A DNA stretch of 22,523 nucleotides from an uncultured Oscillospiraceae bacterium. Lineage in GTDB: Bacteria > Bacillota > Clostridia > Oscillospirales > Oscillospiraceae. The DNA lies in NCBI GenBank assembly GCA_904398675.1, contig CAJFPI010000093.1, forward strand, positions 1 to 22,523, in the 5' to 3' direction. The notes under the pieces were generated by a model, which had not been told where the DNA came from, made no database searches, and was given only the letters and a program-made list of their open reading frames with translations. Of this stretch, positions 1-7,180 are shown one piece after another (the stretch's first letter is position 1; every line of letters begins with the position of its first letter). The position numbers and the translations under genes are program-made.

Positions 1-350
1 AACTCGTAGTTTTCCCCCTCATTGTTCCCGTACTTGCCACCGGCGTAGAGCTCGCAGTACACCAGCTCCCAGTTGTAGCGCTGCTCCTTCTCGTTCCAGT
101 CCACCGGGCAGCCCCGGCCCTGGTCCTCCACCTCCACGCTGCGGTCCAGATACCGGGTGACGGTGATCTTTTTCCCGTAGCCCTCCCGGGCCTCGTCGAT
201 GGAGTTGGATAAAATCTCGAATACGGCGTGCTCACAGCCGTCCAGCCCGTCGCTGCCGAAGATGACGCCCGGGCGCTTGCGGACCCGGTCGGCCCCCTTC
301 AGGGCGGAGATGGAGTCGTTGCCGTAGGATGCTTTTCTTGCCGCTGCCAT
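1..350 (-). CDS. parE: Type IIA DNA topoisomerase ATPase subunit (ParE/GyrB family), N-terminal fragment
   Basis: This is the ATP-binding subunit of topoisomerase IV or gyrase, which drives DNA strand passage. Only the first 116 codons lie in the window; the gene runs out of the left edge. The start is the ATG at 350, with GGAGGAAAC just upstream. Visible GHKL ATPase motifs are RVRKRPGVIFG near residue 22, the Mg/ATP helix EILSNSIDEA near 45, VEDQGRGCPVD near 73 (usual form DNGRGIP) and ELYAGGKYG near 101. The DQGRGCP and ILSNSIDEA variants differ from classical GyrB and fit a divergent ParE-type protein, but without the toprim and C-terminal parts GyrB cannot be excluded. It is divergent from the RpiR gene across a 649-base gap. 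Confidence 0.72.
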   Translation of the reverse strand, partial: MAAARKASYGNDSISALKGADRVRKRPGVIFGSDGLDGCEHAVFEILSNSIDEAREGYGKKITVTRYLDRSVEVEDQGRGCPVDWNEKEQRYNWELVYCELYAGGKYGNNEGENYE

Positions 351-360
351 AGTTTCCTCC

Positions 361-869
361 TGTGGATGATCCGATTCTCTTCATTTTATCAAATGATCCC
401 GGCTCTGGCAAGGGAAATTGTGCGTCCCCGCCTGCGGGGCTGGCGTTCGAACCCGGCAGAGGGCGCCGCGGCGTGCTCTTCCGGGCAACAGCTGTAAAAA
501 AGTTTTCCCCCCCATGTGGAAATAATTTTGTCGCAACCTGTCGAAACAATGGGAACGCAAGGTTTTGCACATTATCCACAGAGTTTTCCACATCATTATG
601 TAAACACGGTTTTTTTGAAAAAAGTCCCTGAAAAAGGGAGGAAACAGGGCGAGGGCTTTTCCGGGCGGGCGGCGGAGGGCAGTCTGCCGCCGAAGGGGTG
701 GAAAATGGTGTGCACGGCAGGCCGTTTCTGAGGGGATTTCCGGCAGAAATGCATCCGTTTTCAGCGGCGTGAGATGAAGGTTCCTCATTGGAGCAGGGGC
801 TTCAGGTATGCAGGGGATTCGGCTTAAAAATGGAGAATATCCTTCAAAATATAGGATCTATGTGGATAA
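361..869. other. Non-coding stretch with a cluster of DnaA-box-like 9-mers
   Basis: The 649-base gap 351-999 has no convincing gene. It carries two perfect DnaA boxes (TTATCCACA at 572-580; its complement TGTGGATAA at 861-869). It also has TTTTCCACA at 584-592 (one mismatch), TGTGGATGA at 361-369 (one mismatch) and TGTGGAAAT at 515-523 (two mismatches). The boxes at 572 and 584 lie 12 bases apart in the same orientation, a spacing seen in origins. The stretch 495-640 is AT-richer than the surrounding genes. It could be an origin-like or DnaA-titrating site, or DnaA control of the neighbouring topoisomerase gene; no dnaA or dnaN gene is in view. Confidence 0.5.
383..411 (-). promoter_or_regulatory. 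Sigma-A-type promoter for the topoisomerase gene
   Basis: On the minus strand TTGCCA (411-406) is followed after 17 bases by TAAAAT (388-383), a good sigma-A spacing. The start site would fall near 376, about 26 bases before the ATG at 350. The -10 box is followed by GAAGA, as in two other promoters of this window. Confidence 0.55.
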
Positions 870-889
870 TTCAAAAATTTACCCGTTCG

Positions 890-919
890 CTTTGGGATTA
901 TTGTTGATTGACCCCAAAG
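890..919. promoter_or_regulatory. Inverted repeat overlapping the rpiR -35 box (candidate operator)
   Basis: CTTTGGG (890-896) and CCCAAAG (913-919) form a perfect 7-base inverted repeat with a 16-base spacer. It covers the -35 box of the rpiR promoter, where a repressor would block RNA polymerase. Autoregulation by the RpiR protein is the simplest reading but is inference. Confidence 0.4.
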
Positions 920-936
920 AAAAATCCATGTAAAAT
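908..936 (+). promoter_or_regulatory. Sigma-A-type promoter of the rpiR-peptide uptake cassette
   Basis: TTGACC (908-913), a 17-base spacer and TAAAAT (931-936) form a near-consensus promoter. The start site would be near 943, leaving a leader of about 57 bases before the ATG at 1000. Confidence 0.65.
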
Positions 937-999
937 GAAGAAAAAGCAATTCGTCTGGAAAAAGAAGGATTAAATTCTTTTTAGGAAAGAGGGGGACAT

Positions 1000-1863
1000 A
1001 TGACAGTCTGTGAACAGATTCAGAAATCATATTCCACCCTGTCCAAATCCCAAAAAAAGGTAGCGGACTATGTGTTCTCCAATCTGGAGTATGCGGCCAT
1101 GAAAACCACTGTGAAAATCAGCATGGAGGCCGGCGTCAGCGAGACCACGGTGATCCGCCTCGCCTATGCGCTGGGGTATGACAGTTTCAGCGCTCTGCAA
1201 AAGCAGATGCAGTCCGACGTGCTGGAGCGGGCCAGATCCCGACGCGTGGAGGGACAGGGGCAGCAGAATGTATTTCAGAGGATGCTGACAAAAGAGATAG
1301 AGATTCTGCTGGAGATGCGGGACGGCAGCGTCAATTTTGAGCAGCTGCAGAACCTGGCCATGCGGATCTCCTCTGCCGACCGGGTGATGGTCTTCGGCTA
1401 CTACGGGGAGCACACGGTGTCCTATGAGCTCTACATGATGCTGGACGCCATCCGCTCCAATGTGCACTACTACCGGGAGAACAACGTGGGATTTCGGGAG
1501 TTGGCGGAGCTGAACCCCCGGTCCGTTGTGATCGCCGTGGCCTTCCCGCCCTATTCCCCCGGCACTCTGGAGCTGGTGGAGCAGTCCAAGCGCAAGGGCC
1601 CCTACACCATCGCCATCACCGACTCGCCCCTCAGCCCGGTGGGCCGCCTGGCTGACGACGTGGTGACGCTGCGGGTCAATCGGGAGCCGGAGACGGGCAT
1701 CAACTGCATGGCCCCGGTGATGACCTATTGTTATCTGTTGATGGACGCGGTGAAGGGATGCAACCGGGAGGAATCCCTCTACCGTATTAAAAATGTGCAG
1801 AGCCAGCTGGTCCAGCCCGGGGTCCTCCCCATCCGGCTGGACACCGGCTGGGATGCTCCGTAA
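1000..1863 (+). CDS. MurR/RpiR-family transcriptional regulator
   Basis: This 287-residue cytoplasmic regulator has the two usual RpiR parts: an N-terminal winged HTH (residues 1-75, recognition region GVSETTVIRLAYALGY at 45-60) and a C-terminal SIS sugar-isomerase-like domain (about 126-255). ATG at 1000 follows AGAGGGGG. It heads a co-directional run with a peptidase and a peptide importer, so it most likely controls them and possibly itself (inverted repeat at 890-919). RpiR proteins usually sense phosphosugars. Here the expected serine/glycine ligand loops are replaced: VFGYYGEHT at 131-139 and AFPPYSPGT at 181-189. The ligand is therefore uncertain. Family assignment is firm; regulated genes and ligand are inferred. 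Confidence 0.9.
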   Translation: MTVCEQIQKSYSTLSKSQKKVADYVFSNLEYAAMKTTVKISMEAGVSETTVIRLAYALGYDSFSALQKQMQSDVLERARSRRVEGQGQQNVFQRMLTKEIEILLEMRDGSVNFEQLQNLAMRISSADRVMVFGYYGEHTVSYELYMMLDAIRSNVHYYRENNVGFRELAELNPRSVVIAVAFPPYSPGTLELVEQSKRKGPYTIAITDSPLSPVGRLADDVVTLRVNREPETGINCMAPVMTYCYLLMDAVKGCNREESLYRIKNVQSQLVQPGVLPIRLDTGWDAP

Positions 1864-1885
1864 GCCCAGGAAAAGAGGAGATGCA

Positions 1886-3286
1886 ATGATGGAAAAGATA
1901 TTTCAAGCCTTGCTGGAGGGGATCCCTGAATACAAGGAGTTCCTCACCGTGCAGGAGTTGGACGAGAGCTCCCGCGCGCTGGCCCGGGAGCACCCGGAGA
2001 GCACGTCGCTCTTTGAGATGGGAAAGACCCGGGAGGGACGGCCCCTGCTCTGCCTGAAGATCGGCAGCGGCCGGCGCAACGCCCTGATGTTTGGCTGCCC
2101 CCACCCCAACGAGCCCATCGGCACTATGCTGCTGGAGTATTTCTCCCGCTGCCTGGCGGAGGACAAGGCCCTGCGGGATTTCTTCGACTACACCTGGTAT
2201 ATTGTGAAGGCCTGGGACGCCGACGGCTTAGTCCGCAACGAGGGGTGGCTGAAGGGGCCGTACAATATTTATAACTATGGCCGGAATTTCTTCCGCCCGG
2301 CGGGCTATGCCCAGGTGGACTGGACCTTCCCCATCGACTACGGCCTGCTCCACTTCCACGATGTGCTGCCGGAGACCCAGGCCATGATGGATCTGATCGA
2401 TGCAATCAAGCCGGAGTTCATCTACGCCCTCCACAACGCGGGCTTTGGCGGCACCTACTGGTACGAGAGCGAGCCCACGCCGGAGATCTATGACACCCTC
2501 CAGGCCATCCCAGGCAAGTATCAGCTGCCCCTGAGCCTGGGAGCGGCGGAGTCCCCGGCCAGCGCCCAGTATGCCCCCGCCATCTTCCAGGGGCTGGGCA
2601 TCAAGTCGGAGTACGACTACCTGAAGAAATTCTGCGGCGGGGAGCTGGAGAAGGCGGTGGCGGAGCTGAATACCGGCGACAACAGCGCCTCCTACGCCTA
2701 TGACCGCTACGGCACCTTCACCCTTCTCACAGAGCTGCCCTATTTCTACGATCCCCGGATCGAGGACACCTCCCCCTCTGACATGACCCGGCTGGAGGTG
2801 CTGCGCAGGAGCACGGCGGAGAGCCAGGAGATCAACGCAGATCTCCAGCGGATCCTGGCCTGCTCGGACCGCTATCTCCCTGCAGAGAACCCCTTTGCGG
2901 CTGCGGTGCGGGACTTCAGCCGCGACAGCGGCAGCGGCGCCGCCGCCATCAACGAGGCGGAGCAGGATCCGGCCTATAACCAGGCAGCCACCCAGGCGGA
3001 AAAGCTGGACCGGCTGGTGATCAGCAAGTTCTACAAGATGATTCTCTACGGCATGCTGGTGCGGGCCAATGAGACGGAGCTGGCCGCCGCAGATGCCGAC
3101 CCGGCCCGGACCGCCGCACTGCAGGAGGGATATGATCAGGCGCTCAAGGGCCTCAAGGACATCACGGCCTTTTTGGAGGGAGCTCTGGACTACACGGTGG
3201 TCCCCATCCGGAAACTGATCGCCGTGCAGCTGGAGAGCGGCCTTGTGGTGCTGGATTATCTCAGGCGGCGCCGGCAGGCGCAGTGA
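1886..3286 (+). CDS. M14-family zinc carboxypeptidase
   Basis: Predicted metallocarboxypeptidase of 466 residues. M14 enzymes hydrolyse C-terminal residues or gamma-glutamyl/DAP-type bonds with one zinc ion. Visible active-site elements are HPNE (His73, Glu76; zinc ligands), the GRNFFRP segment (Arg133, substrate carboxylate), ALHNAGFGG (His183, third ligand) and TFTLLTELPYF (Glu283, general base). No signal peptide is seen, so it should act in the cytoplasm. The reading frame is open from 1793, but GAGGAG at 1875-1880 places the start at ATG 1886 (ATG 1889 is possible), 22 bases after rpiR. Its place directly before a peptide importer suggests that it trims imported peptides. The substrate cannot be told from sequence; a cell-wall peptide is one possibility. 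Confidence 0.85.
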   Translation: MMEKIFQALLEGIPEYKEFLTVQELDESSRALAREHPESTSLFEMGKTREGRPLLCLKIGSGRRNALMFGCPHPNEPIGTMLLEYFSRCLAEDKALRDFFDYTWYIVKAWDADGLVRNEGWLKGPYNIYNYGRNFFRPAGYAQVDWTFPIDYGLLHFHDVLPETQAMMDLIDAIKPEFIYALHNAGFGGTYWYESEPTPEIYDTLQAIPGKYQLPLSLGAAESPASAQYAPAIFQGLGIKSEYDYLKKFCGGELEKAVAELNTGDNSASYAYDRYGTFTLLTELPYFYDPRIEDTSPSDMTRLEVLRRSTAESQEINADLQRILACSDRYLPAENPFAAAVRDFSRDSGSGAAAINEAEQDPAYNQAATQAEKLDRLVISKFYKMILYGMLVRANETELAAADADPARTAALQEGYDQALKGLKDITAFLEGALDYTVVPIRKLIAVQLESGLVVLDYLRRRRQAQ

Positions 3287-3333
3287 CTGCGGCAGGATAT
3301 GGGACGGGTATGGAAAGGCAGGAGATCAGTTAG

Positions 3334-4299
3334 ATGACAAAATATGTGATTCGCCGTATCTTCAGCGGCCTTCTGACGGCGCTGATCGTCTTTACCTTAA
3401 ACTTTATCATTATCAAAGCAGCTCCCGGCGACCCCATCAAGACCCTTATGGGCAAGGACACCAACGATCCGGTTCTCCGGGCGGCCCTGGAGGAGAAATG
3501 GGGGCTCAACGAACCGGAGTATGTGCAGTACTTCAACTATCTGACCAACGCCCTTCGCGGCGATCTGGGAACCAGCATCATCTATAATCAGTCGGTTGCC
3601 TCCATGATCGGCAGCCGCTGGGGTCCCACCGTGCTGCTGGGACTGGTGGCGGCCATTCTGGCTCTGCTGATCGGCACGTTCCTGGGCATATTCGCCGCCC
3701 AGCACGAGGGAGGGATCATGGACGGCCTGTTTTCCATGGTGTCCTATGCCCTGGACGCCATGCCTCCCTTCTGGCTGGGCCTGATGCTGATGATCGTCTT
3801 TGCCAGCCGCCTGGGCTGGCTGCCCACCAACGGCATGACGGACGTGCGGGCGGGCTACACCGGCTTTGCCTATGTGCTGGATGTGGCGCGGCACATGGTG
3901 CTGCCCTGCCTGACGCTGACGCTGGTCAGCATTCCCGGCTATTTCCGCATCGCAAAATCCTCGGTGCTGCAGGTGTCCAATGAGGACTTCATCACGACCC
4001 TGCGGGCCACGGGCATGAGCGAGCGGAAGATCTTTGACAAGTACATTTTCCGCAACGCCATATTGCCTACCATTACCCTCTTCGGCATTACCATGGCCTT
4101 CCTCATCACCGGCATCACCCTCATTGAGATCGTGTTCTCCTGGCCGGGCATGGGGCGGCTGACGATGACCGCCATCAACCAGCGCGACTATCCCGCGCTG
4201 ATGGGCATCTACCTGGTGGTGGCCATCTGCGTGTCGGTGGTGATGATTATTGTGGATATCGTATATGCGCTGTTTGATCCGCGCATCCGGTACGATTAA
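3334..4299 (+). CDS. Dpp/Opp-type peptide ABC transporter permease (DppB/OppB class)
   Basis: Inner-membrane channel subunit of a peptide/nickel-class ABC importer, 321 residues. The start MTKYVIRRI with a first membrane helix at about 9-29, followed by an extracytoplasmic segment with GDLGTS, is typical of DppB/OppB proteins. Several more hydrophobic helices follow. The cytoplasmic EAA loop, which docks on the ATPase, is visible as RATGMSERKIFDKYIFRNAI at about 224-243. ATG 3334 follows AGGAGA. It lies 47 bases after the M14 gene and 17 bases before the partner permease, so it is co-transcribed. The substrate class (peptide) follows from the family and the neighbouring peptidases. Confidence 0.92.
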   Translation: MTKYVIRRIFSGLLTALIVFTLNFIIIKAAPGDPIKTLMGKDTNDPVLRAALEEKWGLNEPEYVQYFNYLTNALRGDLGTSIIYNQSVASMIGSRWGPTVLLGLVAAILALLIGTFLGIFAAQHEGGIMDGLFSMVSYALDAMPPFWLGLMLMIVFASRLGWLPTNGMTDVRAGYTGFAYVLDVARHMVLPCLTLTLVSIPGYFRIAKSSVLQVSNEDFITTLRATGMSERKIFDKYIFRNAILPTITLFGITMAFLITGITLIEIVFSWPGMGRLTMTAINQRDYPALMGIYLVVAICVSVVMIIVDIVYALFDPRIRYD

Positions 4300-4316
4300 G
4301 GAAAGGCGGGCAGTGT

Positions 4317-5183
4317 ATGGGAAGTAAGAAATACAGGGGCTTGGCCCGCATGAAAGAGGCGTTTTTCCTGGATGGGCAGTTCCGTGCCGGCGTGATCGGC
4401 ATTATCATCCTGCTGATCATTGTGGTGGCGGCGCCGCTGCTGGCCACCCACAATCCCTATGAATACGGGCCTGACAACCTGGTGGCCCCCGGCGTCAACG
4501 GCCACTGGCTGGGCACCAACCACATGGGGCAGGACGTCTACAGCATGATTATCTACGGCGTGCGCACCAGCCTGCAGGTGGCGCTGATCTCCTCGCTGAT
4601 CTCCGGCGTGCTGGGGATCCTGGTGGGCGGCATCGCCGGCTATTTCGGCGGCAAGGTGGATCTTGTGATTTCTGAAGTGATCAACGCCTTCCTGATGATC
4701 CCCACCTTCTTCCTGATCCTTCTGATCGTGGCCCTCTTCGGCAACAGCATCACCAACGTGATGATCGTTATCGGCATCACCAGCTGGCCGGGCAACGCCA
4801 AGCTTATGCGGGCCCAGGCCCTGTCTCTCCGGGAGCGGACCTTTGTCAAAAGCGCCATCGCCATGGGCGAGACAAGAATGCAGATCATGTTCAAGTACAT
4901 CCTTCCCAACGGGGTTTTCCCCGTGGTGGCCAATACCACCCGGGGCATGGCCGGCGCCATTTTGACAGAGGCGGGCCTCAGCTTTCTGGGCCTGGGAGAC
5001 CCCAGCATCATCTCCTGGGGACAGATGATCTATGCCGGACAGGACTATATCACCGTGGGCTGGTGGGTTTCCGCCTTCGGCGGCGTGGCCATCATCCTGA
5101 CAGTGATCGTGTTCTACCTCCTGGGCGACGGCCTCAACCACGTCCTCAATCCGAAATATTCCTTTGACAAGGGGGGAAAGTGA
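4317..5183 (+). CDS. Dpp/Opp-type peptide ABC transporter permease (DppC/OppC class)
   Basis: Second channel subunit of the importer, 288 residues. The short cytoplasmic N-terminus leads into a first membrane helix at about residues 21-42. The periplasmic-side motif HWLGTNHMGQDVYS is the DppC/OppC hallmark (usual form LGTDxxGRDV). The EAA loop is MGETRMQIMFKYILPNGVFP at about 183-202, and SFLGLGDPSIISWGQM near the end is another family signature. ATG 4317 follows AAGGAAAGGCGGG. Its TGA overlaps the ATG of the next gene (TGATG), which implies translational coupling. Confidence 0.92.
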   Translation: MGSKKYRGLARMKEAFFLDGQFRAGVIGIIILLIIVVAAPLLATHNPYEYGPDNLVAPGVNGHWLGTNHMGQDVYSMIIYGVRTSLQVALISSLISGVLGILVGGIAGYFGGKVDLVISEVINAFLMIPTFFLILLIVALFGNSITNVMIVIGITSWPGNAKLMRAQALSLRERTFVKSAIAMGETRMQIMFKYILPNGVFPVVANTTRGMAGAILTEAGLSFLGLGDPSIISWGQMIYAGQDYITVGWWVSAFGGVAIILTVIVFYLLGDGLNHVLNPKYSFDKGGK

Positions 5184-6157
5184 TGGAGACGGTACTAGAA
5201 GTCAAGGATCTCTGTGTAACGTATCAGAACAAAAGCCGCAGCGTGTACGCGGTGAAGGATGTGTCCTTCTCCATCAACCAGGGCGACTCTCTGGGGATCG
5301 TGGGCGAGTCCGGTTCCGGCAAGTCCACCCTGGCTATGGCGATTTTGCGCCTGCTGCCGCCCAAGACGGCGAAGGTCACCGGCGAGGCCTATTTCCAGGG
5401 CAAGGAGCTTTTGACCCTGGACGACGCGTCCCTCCGGGAGATCCGGTGGAAACACCTGGCAGTGGTCTTTCAAAAGGCTATGAACGCCCTGAGCCCGGTC
5501 CACCGCATTTCCACCCAGATCGAGGATATCTACCGCCAGCACGAGCCAAAGGCCACCCGCCAGGAGATCCGCCAGCGCTCCCAGGAGCTGTTTCAGATGG
5601 TGGGCCTTCCCGACCGGGTGTACCGGCTCTATCCCCACGAGATGTCCGGCGGCATGCTCCAGCGCGTGGCCATTGCCATCAGCCTGCTCCACTCGCCCCA
5701 GCTGCTGATTTTTGACGAGGCCACCACCGCCCTGGACGTAGTGACCCAGGGGCAGATCCTGGAGGAGGTGGTGCGCCTGGAAAAGGCGCTGAACACCACA
5801 CGCATCATGATTACCCACGACATGTCCGTTGTGTCGGCCTCCTGCACCAAGACGGCGGTGATGTACGCCGGACAGATGATGGAGATTGGGCAGACCCGGG
5901 ACGTGCTCAAGCGGCCCATGCACCCCTATACCCAGGGGCTGCTCCACTCCTTCCCCACGCTGACAGGAGAGAGGAAAACGCTGGAATCCATCCCCGGATC
6001 CCTCCCGGATCTCTCTGTGGAGCATGCCGGCTGCGTCTTCGCCCCCCGGTGCCCCTTTGCCACAGACCGCTGCCACGCCAAGCGTCCGGCGGCGCGGCAG
6101 ATGGAGGACGGGCGGACGGTAGCCTGCTGGCGCTATGGAGGTGAGAGCGATGGCTGA
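5183..6157 (+). CDS. Peptide ABC transporter ATP-binding protein (DppD/OppD class)
   Basis: ATPase subunit of the importer, 324 residues. Walker A is GESGSGKST (41-49), the signature is MSGGMLQRVAIA (from 154), Walker B is LLIFDEA (174-180) and the switch histidine is in MITHDMS. The C-terminal oligopeptide-transporter extension has CVFAPRCPFATDRC, the cysteine cluster common in OppD/DppD. I chose ATG 5183, which shares bases with the stop codon of the permease and follows GGGGGGAAAG. A GTG at 5180 in the same frame would add one residue. It overlaps the next ATPase gene by 8 bases. Confidence 0.92.
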   Translation: METVLEVKDLCVTYQNKSRSVYAVKDVSFSINQGDSLGIVGESGSGKSTLAMAILRLLPPKTAKVTGEAYFQGKELLTLDDASLREIRWKHLAVVFQKAMNALSPVHRISTQIEDIYRQHEPKATRQEIRQRSQELFQMVGLPDRVYRLYPHEMSGGMLQRVAIAISLLHSPQLLIFDEATTALDVVTQGQILEEVVRLEKALNTTRIMITHDMSVVSASCTKTAVMYAGQMMEIGQTRDVLKRPMHPYTQGLLHSFPTLTGERKTLESIPGSLPDLSVEHAGCVFAPRCPFATDRCHAKRPAARQMEDGRTVACWRYGGESDG

Positions 6158-7148
6158 AAATCAGGCCTTTATTGAGATTGACAACATCACCAAGTGGTTT
6201 CCCCACAAGGACAAAAAGCTTTTGCACATCGGTCAGGAGAAACAGTGGGTCAAGGCGGTGGACGCCGTCAGCCTGCAGATCCGGCGGGGAGAGATCCTGG
6301 GGATCATCGGTGAGTCCGGCTGCGGCAAGAGCACCCTGGGAAAGCTTCTGACCCGGCTGGAGGAGCCCACCTCCGGCGATGTGCGCATCGGCGGCGTGTC
6401 CACCCGGGAGCTGATCCGCAGGGATCCCAAGCAGTTCCGCCGTAAGGTGCAGATCGTGTTTCAGAACCCCCTCGACACCTTCACCCCCCGGGATACCATT
6501 GAAAAGATCCTGATGCGCCCCCTGCGCCTCCACCACATCGGCAAGGATGACGCCCAGCGGCGGGAGATCTGCCTGAAGGGGCTGGAGAACGGCGGACTGC
6601 GGCCCGCGGAGGACATTATGAGCCGCTATCCCCACGAGCTGTCCGGCGGCCAGCTCCAGCGCATCTCCATTATCCGTGCCATGTTCCTGGAGCCCAGCTT
6701 TATCATTGCCGACGAGCCGGTGTCCATGCTGGATGTGTCGGTGCGGGCGGACATTATCCGCATGCTTCAGGAGATGAGCCGTGAGCGCAACGCCGCTGTG
6801 GCCTTTATCAGCCACGATATCGCCCTCACCCGCTATATCTCTGACCGCATCGCTGTGATGTATCTGGGGAAAATTGTGGAATACGGCGACGCCGACGACG
6901 TGATCGGCAATCCCAAGCACCCCTATACCAAGGCACTGATCTCCAACTGCTCCTCCATTGACCCGGAGGAGGAGCAGGAGCATATCAAGATCCAGGGCGA
7001 GCCGCCCACGCCGGTCAACCCCGGCCCCGGCTGCTACTTCGCCCCCCGCTGCTACAAGGCATGCGACGCCTGCTTTAAAAAGTACCCCGACGCAGCGGAC
7101 TTTCCCAACGGCCACTATGCCGTCTGCAACCGGACGGCAGATAATTGA
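6150..7148 (+). CDS. Peptide ABC transporter ATP-binding protein (DppF/OppF class)
   Basis: Second ATPase of the importer, 332 residues, pairing with the preceding one. Walker A is GESGCGKST (54-62), the signature is LSGGQLQRISII (from 164), Walker B is FIIADEPVSMLDVS and the switch histidine is in FISHDIAL. The end has the oligopeptide-type cysteine motif CYFAPRCYKACDAC. The frame is open from an ATG at 6135, but GGAGGTGAG at 6137-6145 lies just upstream of ATG 6150, which gives the start MAENQAF. A longer insert than usual (KDKKLLHIGQEKQWVKAV, about 20-37) precedes the first strand pair, as is common in OppF proteins. Confidence 0.92.
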   Translation: MAENQAFIEIDNITKWFPHKDKKLLHIGQEKQWVKAVDAVSLQIRRGEILGIIGESGCGKSTLGKLLTRLEEPTSGDVRIGGVSTRELIRRDPKQFRRKVQIVFQNPLDTFTPRDTIEKILMRPLRLHHIGKDDAQRREICLKGLENGGLRPAEDIMSRYPHELSGGQLQRISIIRAMFLEPSFIIADEPVSMLDVSVRADIIRMLQEMSRERNAAVAFISHDIALTRYISDRIAVMYLGKIVEYGDADDVIGNPKHPYTKALISNCSSIDPEEEQEHIKIQGEPPTPVNPGPGCYFAPRCYKACDACFKKYPDAADFPNGHYAVCNRTADN

Positions 7149-7180
7149 GGCATATTTTAAAAAGATTGGAGCGTGTCAAC

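Noticed and set aside
430..465. GTTCGAACC sequence resembling a tRNA T-loop
   Set aside because: The flanking bases do not form the 5-bp T stem, and no acceptor, D or anticodon arms are found on either strand.
516..731. A 71-codon open frame in the parE-rpiR gap
   Set aside because: No ribosome-binding site and no recognisable protein features; it runs across the DnaA boxes.
1793..1885. Upstream extension of the M14 peptidase frame into the rpiR gene
   Set aside because: It overlaps the end of rpiR with no ribosome-binding site; GAGGAG before ATG 1886 fits much better.
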